Shown: one piece after another, positions 1 through 7,702 of the stretch
How positions within the stretch are numbered: the stretch's first letter is position 1
Layout of the letters: the number at the start of each line of letters is the position of its first letter
NCBI GenBank assembly: GCA_964463145.1
Contig: CAYXBG010000029.1
Location: 1 to 18,541 of the forward strand
Length of the DNA stretch: 18,541 nt
DNA from: CAYXBG01 sp964463145
Lineage (GTDB): Bacteria > Acidobacteriota > UBA6911 > RPQK01 > CBDAPI01
Reading direction: 5' to 3'
Notes under the pieces: model-generated
Databases searched by the model: none
Told to the model about the DNA's origin: nothing
The model's input: only the letters and a program-made list of their open reading frames with translations
Translations under genes and position numbers: made by a program

Positions 1-244
1 CCAGAAAAGCTTTTCTGGCCAGGTACCTATCTGGCTTTCGGGATACTGAAAAAACCACAGAGTCTCGATCTACGTCCTCACAGCCACTATCGCGGAGACA
101 TAACTGTAAACTCTGGCTCGGGAAGCCAGTCCAGTGCTTCACGCGAGTAAAGCGCTCCTCCTCAACAGCAGACACCAAGACACCATCCCTTAGAGCCGCA
201 GCTGCCGAATCTCCATGGAATGCGTTCAATCCAACTATGATCAT
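1..244 (-). CDS. Carbamoyltransferase, NodU/CmcH family (N-terminal part, cut by window edge)
   Basis: The minus strand reads an open frame from ATG at 244 to the left edge, 81 codons without a stop. It begins MIIVGLNAFHGDSAAAALRD and continues with a VSAVEEERFTRVKHWTGFP segment (residues 24-42). This is the characteristic amino end of NodU/CmcH/TobZ carbamoyltransferases, whose N-terminal domain has a Kae1/actin-like ATPase fold and which transfer carbamoyl from carbamoyl phosphate, through carbamoyl-AMP, to sugar or antibiotic hydroxyls. Family members are usually about 550-600 residues, so most of the gene lies outside the window. A GGAG about 13 nt before the ATG is rather far for a ribosome site; no better start is visible. 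It follows fcl by 105 nt on the same strand, so it is probably the next gene of the polysaccharide operon. I infer, but cannot show, that its acceptor is a sugar of that polymer. Confidence 0.85.
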   Translation of the reverse strand, partial: MIIVGLNAFHGDSAAAALRDGVLVSAVEEERFTRVKHWTGFPSQSLQLCLRDSGCEDVDRDSVVFSVSRKPDRYLARKAFL

Positions 245-349
245 ATTAAATTCACGTTCTCCAGCAGGTCGAGATTAGATTCTGGAGTGGGAAGAACAAA
301 ACGCTTTCCGTGTACGATTCTACCTCCACCATTGATAGGCAACCGACTC

Positions 350-1270
350 TTAGATATCCGCCAAGTTCTCAACATACCACCGATAAGTTTGCAAAATACC
401 CTCTCTCAATTCAATTTGATGTTTCCAGCCGAGGCTACGGATTTTCGTAATATCGAGTAGTTTCCGAGGAGTGCCGTCCGGCTTTGACCGGTCAAATACC
501 AGTTCGGCCTCGGGATAGACGATCTCTTGAACCAATCCTGCCAAATCTCGTATCGTGAGGTCCTGTCCGGTCCCTATGTTGATATGCTCCGACTCACTAT
601 AGTTTTCCATCAGGAACAAACAGGCTGCCGCTAGGTCATCTACATGCAGGAACTCCCGGCGCGGAATTCCACTTCCCCATACAGTGACCTCCTTTTGACC
701 TTTATCTCTAGCTTCATGAAATTTGCGTATTAATGCTGGCAAAACATGGGAATTCTGAAGATCGAAATTGTCTCCAGAGCCGTATAGATTTGTGGGGGTT
801 GCCGAGATGAAATCACAGCCATATTGATCTCTATACGCTTGACACATACGGATTCCAGAGATCTTCGCTATCGCGTAGGGTTCGTTTGTAGGCTCCAACG
901 AGCTGGTCAATAGGTGTTCTTCACGCATAGGCTGAGGACATTCTCGCGGATAAATGCAAGAACTTCCCAAATATAGCAACCGTTGCACTCCATTACGGTA
1001 CGCTGCATCAATTACATTTGCATGAATAAGTAAATTGTCGTAAATGAATGCAGCTGGCTTGGAAGAATTGGCGAAAATTCCTCCAACGGTACCAGCTACC
1101 AAGTAAATGTATTTCGGCTGGTTTGCGGCAAACCATACATTTACGGCTCCCTGCTCGCGAAGATCTAGTTCCTCGTGACTCGGAGTAAGTAAATGTTGAA
1201 CGCCTTCCGCCTGAAGACGCCTAACTATCGCCGACCCCACCAACCCGCTTGCTCCTGCCACAAAAATCAT
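350..1270 (-). CDS. fcl: GDP-L-fucose synthase
   Basis: 306 residues, the normal length for Fcl/WcaG (GDP-4-keto-6-deoxy-D-mannose 3,5-epimerase/4-reductase), which makes GDP-L-fucose using NADPH in the cytoplasm. The NADP-binding glycine motif is at G6-x2-G9-x2-G12 in an N-terminal Rossmann fold. The catalytic set is all present: S103/S104 and C105 in a SSCIYP motif, Y132-x3-K136 of the extended SDR signature, and H175 in NSHVLPAL. These match the spacing of E. coli C109, Y136, K140 and H179 with a constant four-residue offset. The ATG at 1270 is preceded by AAAGG at about 9 nt. It lies 105 nt downstream of gmd, which supplies its substrate, so the two form the standard GDP-fucose pair. No deviation from the family is seen. 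Confidence 0.96.
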   Translation of the reverse strand: MIFVAGASGLVGSAIVRRLQAEGVQHLLTPSHEELDLREQGAVNVWFAANQPKYIYLVAGTVGGIFANSSKPAAFIYDNLLIHANVIDAAYRNGVQRLLYLGSSCIYPRECPQPMREEHLLTSSLEPTNEPYAIAKISGIRMCQAYRDQYGCDFISATPTNLYGSGDNFDLQNSHVLPALIRKFHEARDKGQKEVTVWGSGIPRREFLHVDDLAAACLFLMENYSESEHINIGTGQDLTIRDLAGLVQEIVYPEAELVFDRSKPDGTPRKLLDITKIRSLGWKHQIELREGILQTYRWYVENLADI

Positions 1271-1375
1271 AATTCCAGACCTTTAAATTAACCGGACTCT
1301 ATGCTGTCGGGGTTTACTTATACTGAACTTACAGGAAATCAGTGACTACCTCTGCCCTAGACAAACTATGGCAAC

Positions 1376-2422
1376 CTATTCCTTACCAGAATTGCGGTGC
1401 CATGGGTCGAACTTTTCTTCGAGGATCCTCTTACCTTCGCCAGGAGACGCCAGCCCAGCAGCCTCCAAATCTGCGTCCACCATAATCCTCGTGAGCTCCT
1501 TAAAACCAACTCGACACTTCCAACCCAGTTTTTCTTCGGATCGCGAAGTATTGGCCCGAAGTTCATCTACCTCTGTAGGCCTATAAAATTTGGGGTCAAT
1601 CTGAACATAGTCGTTCCAATCTAGCCCAGCATAACTAAAAGCTTCCTCAAGGAACTCACGGACGGAGTGAGATTCTCCGGTACCAAGCACAAAGTCATCG
1701 GGCTCGTCCTGTTGCAAAATCCTCCACATAACCTCGACATATTCTGGCGCATATCCCCAATCACGTTTAGCCTCAAGGTTTCCCAGGTAGAGCCTATCCT
1801 GCTTGCCAGCCTTAATAGCAGCAATTGCGCGAGTGATCTTTCTTGTAACAAAAGTCTCACCTCGACGGGGCGATTCATGGTTGAAAAGGATCCCATTGCA
1901 AGCAAAAATATCGTAAGCTTCTCGATAAATACCCGTCATCCAATAGGAAAAAACTTTTGCCGCAGCGTAAGGGCTGCGTGGTTGGAAACGAGTACTTTCG
2001 TCCTGAGGGGCACAGGCGCTCCCAAACATCTCAGAAGATGAGGCCTGGTAAAATCGAGCCTGGATTCCTTTACGACGGATTGCCTCAAGGACCCTCCCTG
2101 TGCCAAGGCCCGTCACATCGGCGGTGTAATCAGGGAGATCAAAACTAACTCTCACGTGACTCTGAGCAGCCAGGTTATATATCTCTTCCGGCTGGACTGT
2201 ATCAATTATATCAAGGAGCTGCCCTGTGTTACCCACGTCGCCGTGATGGAGGTGGAGACGTGATTTATTGTGCGGATCCTTATAGAGATGGTCAATCCTG
2301 TGAGTGTTAAACGTGCTGGCTCTGCGGATAACCCCATGAACCTCGTACCCCTTCCAAAGAAGGAATTCAGCAAGATATGAGCCGTCTTGGCCGGTGATCC
2401 CGGTTATTAGTGCCCTAGACAT
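1376..2422 (-). CDS. gmd: GDP-mannose 4,6-dehydratase
   Basis: Converts GDP-D-mannose to GDP-4-keto-6-deoxy-D-mannose, the first committed step to GDP-L-fucose, GDP-rhamnose or GDP-perosamine. With the ATG at 2422 the protein has 348 residues, typical for Gmd. A Rossmann GITGQDG motif is at residues 8-14. SSSEMFG at about 128-134 contributes the catalytic Ser/Glu, and Y152-x3-K156 (SPYAAAK) is the SDR catalytic pair. The NHESPRRGETFVTRKI region, typical of the Gmd family, follows. An in-frame TTG at 2431 would add three residues, but the ATG gives the family's usual amino end, with purine-rich AGAAG about 9 nt upstream. It sits between the export gene and fcl on the minus strand. The 160-nt gap before it shows no convincing promoter or terminator. 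Confidence 0.96.
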   Translation of the reverse strand: MSRALITGITGQDGSYLAEFLLWKGYEVHGVIRRASTFNTHRIDHLYKDPHNKSRLHLHHGDVGNTGQLLDIIDTVQPEEIYNLAAQSHVRVSFDLPDYTADVTGLGTGRVLEAIRRKGIQARFYQASSSEMFGSACAPQDESTRFQPRSPYAAAKVFSYWMTGIYREAYDIFACNGILFNHESPRRGETFVTRKITRAIAAIKAGKQDRLYLGNLEAKRDWGYAPEYVEVMWRILQQDEPDDFVLGTGESHSVREFLEEAFSYAGLDWNDYVQIDPKFYRPTEVDELRANTSRSEEKLGWKCRVGFKELTRIMVDADLEAAGLASPGEGKRILEEKFDPWHRNSGKE

Positions 2423-2582
2423 AATCTTCAACTTCTAAGCAAGATTTCGATTGCGCGTTAGCATTAGCCTTCAATAAGTCCTTTTTCAAAAATTCGCAGA
2501 GAAAAATCGGATGCTAAGATTAGGCGGAACGTTCACTACAATACTTAATTTATTTCCGTAAGTTCTAGTTAACAGGCTTCCT

Positions 2583-3665
2583 CTATCTACGCACCCTAGG
2601 ACCGTAAACGATCGCATCTCTAGCCAGACTTGGCACCACATTCAACATCCCATAGCCTATAGTTTTAGCACGGCTGCCGGGAATAAAAATGACATCCTCT
2701 GCCTGTACTCCGACATCTGGACGCAGACCAGCCAGAATCTTTTTAAAATCTAAGGAAATTTCTGTCCTGACATCACTATCTTTCTCATAACGTATAAGGA
2801 GACCCTTGTTAAGTTTTGCGGTTTTTTGTGGCCCGCCAGCCCAAGCAATCGCCTGGGTCAGAAGAAACTTTTGGTCACCTTCTGGAAGAGCAAAGGCTCC
2901 TGGTCCATTTACCTCTCCGATTACATAGAAAAGCTTATCTTCTCTCTCGGGGACATTAATGACATCACCACCCTTGATCGGGACGTTCAGTGACAAGTTC
3001 CCTTTAACAAGCAGGTCATTGAGGTCAATTTCAGTCAACACATTACCGGAGCTAGCCTCCACCTCAGAAGCGCTCCCTGTAGCATCTTTAAGGGTTACCG
3101 TTTGAAGGGTACGACTCTGCAACGTAAGATGATCGGCCGCCTTAGGTCCCAACCCACCAGCCATCGCAATCATGTCAGCTAGGCGAACCTGGCGCGTAAT
3201 CTGGTATTGTCCAGGAGTAGTTACCGCCCCCAGGACTAATACCGGTTGAGAGCGATATTCTGTAATAAAAACTGAGACGTGTGGGTCCTTGATGATGTCA
3301 GGATGGAGACGTTGCTTCAATGCTTGTTCAACTTCCGAAGCCGTCTTGCCTGATATCTTCATTCCTCCAACTAGAGGAAGATTGATGTAGCCCGATGAGT
3401 TGATTCGTAATGAATGTTCAAACATCTGGACACCGTAGACACTAACCTCAATGAGATCACCGCCACCGAGCCTATACTCACCGTCATTGCTGTAAATACT
3501 ACTCATAGCCTTGATGCTCTGATTCAATTCATTTTCACCGGCGTGAAGAACATCACCTCCAGTACTGGGGAGTTGGCCCATCAGAGAAGCCGTCAGGACA
3601 CAAAAAGACAGCAGGACGATTGATAGTTCACAGGTGATTGACGACTGGCGACTAGTGGCAGTCAT
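2583..3665 (-). CDS. Polysaccharide export protein, Wza-like (Poly_export + SLBB)
   Basis: 360 residues. A hydrophobic export signal (about residues 13-30, ending near SLMG) has no lipobox cysteine, so this looks like a signal-peptidase I protein rather than a lipoprotein such as E. coli Wza. The Poly_export domain runs from about 62 to 135 (YRLGGGDLIEVSVYG through DPHVSVFITEYRS). An SLBB-type segment starts near 140 (VLVLGAVTTPGQY), and a second starts near 245 (FYVIGEVNGPGAF). The C-terminal 35 residues could form the amphipathic helix that makes the outer-membrane barrel in Wza; this last point is inferred. The ATG at 3665 has AGGAG about 7 nt upstream, and the gene starts 42 nt after the kinase gene. 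Family knowledge predicts an octameric outer-membrane channel working with the Wzc-type partner encoded next door. Confidence 0.92.
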   Translation of the reverse strand: MTATSRQSSITCELSIVLLSFCVLTASLMGQLPSTGGDVLHAGENELNQSIKAMSSIYSNDGEYRLGGGDLIEVSVYGVQMFEHSLRINSSGYINLPLVGGMKISGKTASEVEQALKQRLHPDIIKDPHVSVFITEYRSQPVLVLGAVTTPGQYQITRQVRLADMIAMAGGLGPKAADHLTLQSRTLQTVTLKDATGSASEVEASSGNVLTEIDLNDLLVKGNLSLNVPIKGGDVINVPEREDKLFYVIGEVNGPGAFALPEGDQKFLLTQAIAWAGGPQKTAKLNKGLLIRYEKDSDVRTEISLDFKKILAGLRPDVGVQAEDVIFIPGSRAKTIGYGMLNVVPSLARDAIVYGPRVRR

Positions 3666-3707
3666 TAGAGGCTCCTAAAACTTGTTGTTTTTTCAATACT
3701 TGAACTA

Positions 3708-6071
3708 TTAGCCTCGAGGGGGCTCATCCTTCTCCCCGGCTGCCTGGGTAAACAAACTTTCGCTGGATCGATCCATCGGCAGCTCTTCCCCATAATAGTC
3801 CTCGTTGTAATAGTGATAGTAATAACTTCCGTATTCAGATTTTTTCAGATCAACATTGTTTATAACGGCACCCAAAACTTTTCCACCGACTCGAGCAAGC
3901 CTTTCGCTGGCTTTCTGGACAGCGCCTTGAGGAGTCTGATTCCCCTTAACCACCAGAATCAAGCCATCGGCATGACGAGTTAGCATAATTGGGTCAGTAA
4001 CTGAAAGAACAGGAGGAGAATCGATGACAACATATTTAAATGATTCCCGCATCAGGCCCAGACTCTCGTTCATACGTGCAGAACCTAATAACTCAGCAGG
4101 ATTAGGTGGCATTGGGCCGGAAGGCATCATTACAAGGTTAGGAATGGCAGTTTCGTGGAGCCCAGCGGCAAAGCTAGTATTTCCACTAAGAAAAGTACTC
4201 ATGCCTTTGGCATTTTCCATATCAAAGGTGCGTGCCAATGAAGGCTTTCTTAAATCGATGTCAACCAACAGAGTTCGAGCCCCCGATTGGGCCAAGACCA
4301 CCGCAGTATTGATAGCTGTGGTTGATTTTCCTTCTCCGGGCAACGCAGAAGTAACAAGTATTACTTGGGGGGCGTGGTCAGAATGCGACAGAAGGATCGA
4401 CATACTCAACCCCCGGTAGGCCTCCCACATTTTGGACCTAAGATCCTTCTCCTCCCAAAGCACGTGGCGTTTTTGAGAATCAGGGCCTTTTGCCAGAGTC
4501 AGCTTGCGGCCGGCATCGCTTGCAACAAAAGCAGGGATTACACCCAATGAAGGCAACCCGATTTCCCTCTCTACATCCTCAGGGCTTTTGATCGTAGTGT
4601 CCATGTGCTCCAACAAATAGGCCAGCCCTATTCCACAAGCAAGACCAAAAAACAAACCTAGCGCTAGATTTCGCTGAAGGGGCGGATGGTAGGGTCGCCG
4701 AGGAACCTCTCCCGGATCTACTACCCTAATATTGCTTGACTTAAGACCAGCCGAAACTCCGGCCTCTTTCAAACGTTGCAGCAATCCTTCATAAAGCAGT
4801 TTACTGGAATCCACTTCTCTCTTGAGGATATTGTACTGAATGGAGGCTTCGTGGAGGTCTGTCGCCAGATTCCTTTCTTTACTGAGAATACCATCCAACA
4901 TTCGGTGACGTTTCTGAGCTGTTTCGTAGTCGGTTTTTGCGAGGTTGATCGCGAGTCTTTTCTCTTCGTTTAGTTGTGAAGCTACCTGCGCCAACTCCTC
5001 TTTAACCTGAACAACTTCCGGCCAATTAGGTCCAAACTGGGCAGAAAGGCTGGCTAGGCGCTGCTCCAAACTGAAACGGATCTGTTCTAGAGACGCGGTC
5101 ATCTCGTTGCGAAGACTATAGGGGAAATTATCGGGTGTTGAGCCCTTAACAGACTCATAAGAGGCTCGTCTCGAAATGAGTTCTGCCTCGACTCGAGTCA
5201 ATTCCTCAGTCAGGCTAGCCAGTTTCTGGAGCGTTATATCATTTTCGTTATCAAAGTCTATGTACTCGCTCTCTCTCGTATAAGTAACCAGTTTCTCTTC
5301 GGCTTTTTCGATCTCTATTTTCAATTCCAGAAGCTGTTTCTCTAAAAAGTCAGTTGCCTTGGTGGTGGCATCAAACTTGCTCTCAAAATTCAGCTCTATA
5401 TACTCCTCGGCGAGAGCATTTACAACGAGTGCCGCAAACTCAGGATCGTGGGAACTATAGGCAGCCCGAGCAATGCGAGTCGCACGTTCCGACTGGACAG
5501 TGAGATTTTTCAGGAAAAAATCCACAGCCAGGCCAGTACTGTTCTTCGTTTCGAGAGAAATGTCCGCCGCAGACCTACCTCCAACCAAAGGTAATCCCTC
5601 GGCCATTTCTCGCAAAAACCCCAAAGCGGCAGGAATCTTATCTATAAAGCCGGAACCAACCGGAGTATTAAAGCGTGGATCGGATTGGAGTCCCAAGCGT
5701 TCGACTACCCGTCGAGCCAAGGAACGGCTCTGAAGGATCTCTAGCTGAGTAGTATCCCCCAGTAGGTTTTCGTAGGAAGCCTGTATTTCTTCATACGGAA
5801 GTACGTTATTAGGAGGATCGATTTGGATCATCGAGGACGAGCGATAAAGTGGTGTCGTCAGAGAAGTTTCCAACCATCCCAGCGCGCAGCCAGTGACCAT
5901 CAAGGCAACAATAAGCCACTTGTGCTTGGCCAGGAACTGTAGATAGCCACGAAAATTGAAAGTCTCTGCTTCTTCATCCAAATAGATGTGTTCTTCCCGA
6001 CGTGTCGGCGACCCAAACCCGGAGGATTGGGGCACTATTTGAGAAGACCCGTGTCTATTGAATTCGTTCAT
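3708..6071 (-). CDS. Wzz/Wzc-type polysaccharide co-polymerase with bacterial tyrosine kinase domain
   Basis: 787 residues, a full-length fused inner-membrane chain-length regulator and BY-kinase. Visible order: cytoplasmic N-terminus; membrane segment about 51-69; Wzz-type periplasmic domain with long coiled-coil stretches about 235-300 and 325-440; PRRPYHPP motif then a second membrane segment about 467-487; C-terminal P-loop kinase. The kinase has Walker A ALPGEGKST (576-584), Walker A' LLVDIDLRKPSL (601-612) and Walker B VVIDSPP (681-687). Near the end lies a tyrosine cluster of eight Tyr between 747 and 760, the expected autophosphorylation tail. By family knowledge, cycles of phosphorylation control polymer length and export through the Wza partner. 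AAAGG lies about 10 nt before the ATG at 6071. It is the first gene of the minus-strand operon. No Wzb-type phosphatase is visible in the window. Confidence 0.95.
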   Translation of the reverse strand: MNEFNRHGSSQIVPQSSGFGSPTRREEHIYLDEEAETFNFRGYLQFLAKHKWLIVALMVTGCALGWLETSLTTPLYRSSSMIQIDPPNNVLPYEEIQASYENLLGDTTQLEILQSRSLARRVVERLGLQSDPRFNTPVGSGFIDKIPAALGFLREMAEGLPLVGGRSAADISLETKNSTGLAVDFFLKNLTVQSERATRIARAAYSSHDPEFAALVVNALAEEYIELNFESKFDATTKATDFLEKQLLELKIEIEKAEEKLVTYTRESEYIDFDNENDITLQKLASLTEELTRVEAELISRRASYESVKGSTPDNFPYSLRNEMTASLEQIRFSLEQRLASLSAQFGPNWPEVVQVKEELAQVASQLNEEKRLAINLAKTDYETAQKRHRMLDGILSKERNLATDLHEASIQYNILKREVDSSKLLYEGLLQRLKEAGVSAGLKSSNIRVVDPGEVPRRPYHPPLQRNLALGLFFGLACGIGLAYLLEHMDTTIKSPEDVEREIGLPSLGVIPAFVASDAGRKLTLAKGPDSQKRHVLWEEKDLRSKMWEAYRGLSMSILLSHSDHAPQVILVTSALPGEGKSTTAINTAVVLAQSGARTLLVDIDLRKPSLARTFDMENAKGMSTFLSGNTSFAAGLHETAIPNLVMMPSGPMPPNPAELLGSARMNESLGLMRESFKYVVIDSPPVLSVTDPIMLTRHADGLILVVKGNQTPQGAVQKASERLARVGGKVLGAVINNVDLKKSEYGSYYYHYYNEDYYGEELPMDRSSESLFTQAAGEKDEPPRG

Positions 6072-6252
6072 TACAGGTTAACCTTTGAATTTCAGTAGCC
6101 TATCAATACCTTGTGATCTTAGAACCATTGATGAGGCGTGAAGGGTGCCTTGCGTTAAAGACTTACGCCCAAAGACGTCCTCAAAACTCAAGCACCTTAA
6201 TCCGCCTTCTCAGTCCAGTCAGTCTCACCCAATGAGGACCGACCGAACCCCC

Positions 6253-6282
6253 ATAATACAGGAGTTAGCGGCAGAGAGTCAC
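6253..6282 (-). promoter_or_regulatory. Possible promoter for the leftward polysaccharide operon
   Basis: On the minus strand a -35-like GTGACT (6282-6277, four of six consensus bases) is followed after 18 nt by TATTAT (6258-6253, five of six). It points towards the kinase gene whose ATG is at 6071. The match is moderate and based only on sequence; the implied leader is long. Confidence 0.3.
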
Positions 6283-6392
6283 TAAATTAGCAGTGAAAGT
6301 GTTCTTCCTTCTTACTTCCTCCCGATGAGATAAGATGAGGGCCTCAGTACTTCCAGAACCAAAACAGTATCCTACAGGGGCTCAAATAGGTG

Positions 6393-6421
6393 TTGTCATG
6401 AAGTTCTCTATAGCTTACGAT
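6393..6421 (+). promoter_or_regulatory. Possible promoter for the rightward flavoprotein-ligase unit
   Basis: TTGTCA (6393-6398, five of six bases of the -35 consensus) and TACGAT (6416-6421, with the key T, A, A and T positions) are separated by exactly 17 nt. A start near 6428 would give a leader of about 37 nt before the TTG start at 6465. Spacing and position are good, but it is a sequence-only prediction. Confidence 0.4.
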
Positions 6422-6464
6422 CTGGATTCCATCTCCTCTGAACCAGATACGTTGAGGTCATCCT

Positions 6465-7685
6465 TTGAAATTCGACATCGTTATTGTGGGGGCTTCTACG
6501 GCGGGACTGCATGCTGCCAGGCTTCTAGCGGAACAGGGCAAGCGTGTCTCAGTCTACGAACGACGCCCTGATCACAATACCGAAAGACGTACTCTGATTG
6601 TCACAAGAGCTCTGCGTAAAATTCTGGGGGAAATCCCAGAAGAGGTAACCCTTCATCAGATAAAAATAATGGGCGTCTCTTCGAGCCAAGAGGAAACAGA
6701 AATTCATCTCCAGGACCCCGATCCTATAGTCGAGAGGGCTGCCATGACAGACCTTTTGACCCGAAAGGCTGTGAAGGCCGGAGCACAAATCTTTTACGGG
6801 CGACGCTTTAAAGGTCTCAGGAAAACTCCGACAGGGGATGCAATAGACATCTCATTTGAACATTCCAGAGTCGGCCATCCCAAGCAGGAGGCCGCCCGAC
6901 AGACAGAAAGGGTTCTGGCTACCCAAGCTATCATTGGAGCTGATGGAGTCTTGAGTGATGTGGCGGTCGCCTCAGACATAGCTCGACCTCCTTCCGTACC
7001 TTTAATCCAGGCCGAATGCCCACTTCCCACAAACTGGAAACCAGACGATTGCAGGGTTTGGTTTGATTTGGACAAAACAAAGTATTTCTATTGGTTGATA
7101 CCCGAGTCCTCCTCCGTCTGCGTGGCAGGTCTAATAGGAGAAAAGGGCCTGCCGGTACGATTACTACTGGACAATTTCCTGGACAAAATGGGGCTAGAAC
7201 CTAGTGGCTGGCAATCCTCCCAGGTAGCCCTACACCACCCTCGCTTGAAACCATGGAGTTCGATCGGTGATACACCAGTCTATCTGATTGGGGATGCAGC
7301 GGGACAAGTTAAGGTAACCACGGTTGGCGGAACGGTTACCGGTTTCGAAGGTGCAGAAGCCGCCTGCCGGGCGATTCTCAACAACACCAGTTATCGCCGT
7401 GAACTCCGCACCTTAAAAAGAGAGCTGGATCTACATTGGTGGATTCGTTGGGCCCTAGAAGGACTTGACAATAAAGGCTTTGACACACTGGTCAGAGCTA
7501 TTTCAAAGGGAAGTCAAAGTTTTCTGTCAAGATACGATCGAGACTCTATGGTGCCTGTTTTCTGGAAGCTTCTATTCGTCGAACCAGGCCTTATTCCGGT
7601 GGGGATACGCTGTCTTTTGGGTAGAATCTCGAAAGGAAACCAACAATCCAGGAACATACAGGAGGATATACCAGAAGACATCTGA
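6465..7685 (+). CDS. FAD-dependent oxidoreductase, geranylgeranyl-reductase-like family
   Basis: 406 residues from a TTG start. The start is well fixed: GAGG at 6454-6457 sits 7 nt upstream, an in-frame TGA at 6453-6455 overlaps that ribosome site, and the amino end is at once the FAD-binding fold (MKFDIVIVGASTAGLHAARL, a GxSxAG variant of the dinucleotide motif). Further motifs are GADG at 158-161, YFYWLIP at 207-213 (compare the YxWxFP signature of geranylgeranyl reductases) and GDAAGQVKVTT at 276-286 followed by a Gly-rich VGGTVTGFEGAEAA helix. This architecture fits the GGR family, which reduces isoprenoid chains in chlorophyll, archaeal lipid or dolichol pathways, but the family also contains other monooxygenase-like enzymes. 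It is followed after 17 nt by an O-antigen ligase gene, so a role on a lipid carrier of the polysaccharide is possible but is inference only. Confidence 0.8.
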   Translation: MKFDIVIVGASTAGLHAARLLAEQGKRVSVYERRPDHNTERRTLIVTRALRKILGEIPEEVTLHQIKIMGVSSSQEETEIHLQDPDPIVERAAMTDLLTRKAVKAGAQIFYGRRFKGLRKTPTGDAIDISFEHSRVGHPKQEAARQTERVLATQAIIGADGVLSDVAVASDIARPPSVPLIQAECPLPTNWKPDDCRVWFDLDKTKYFYWLIPESSSVCVAGLIGEKGLPVRLLLDNFLDKMGLEPSGWQSSQVALHHPRLKPWSSIGDTPVYLIGDAAGQVKVTTVGGTVTGFEGAEAACRAILNNTSYRRELRTLKRELDLHWWIRWALEGLDNKGFDTLVRAISKGSQSFLSRYDRDSMVPVFWKLLFVEPGLIPVGIRCLLGRISKGNQQSRNIQEDIPEDI

Positions 7686-7702
7686 ATCCTCTCCAACGAC
7701 TG

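Larger units (their letters stand above)
6072..6464. other. Divergent regulatory gap between the two polysaccharide transcription units
   Basis: 393 bases separate the leftward kinase operon from the rightward flavoprotein gene. No credible gene is visible on either strand. It holds a plausible sigma-70-type promoter for each direction (annotated separately), a 10-bp palindrome AGGTTAACCT at 6075-6084 overlapping the ribosome site of the kinase gene, and short CAGTC repeats near 6213-6228. I found no JUMPstart/ops element (GGCGGTAG core). A leftward transcript from the promoter proposed here would carry a leader of about 175 nt. Confidence 0.6.

Noticed and set aside
1..18. Perfect 18-bp palindrome CCAGAAAAGCTTTTCTGG at the left edge
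   Set aside because: It lies inside the carbamoyltransferase reading frame (ARKAFL codons), has no T-tract beyond it, and is best explained as coding sequence.
2423..2582. Internal promoter before gmd (TTGAAA followed after 17 nt by TAATGC)
   Set aside because: The -10 match is too poor, so it is left out.
6072..6464. JUMPstart/ops antitermination element before the polysaccharide operon
   Set aside because: The GGCGGTAG core is absent; GGCGGATT on the minus strand is only a partial match.
7660..7665. AGGAGG as ribosome site for the O-antigen ligase gene
   Set aside because: It is 37 nt from the ATG at 7703 and no start codon lies 5-10 nt after it; it falls within the last codons of the flavoprotein gene.
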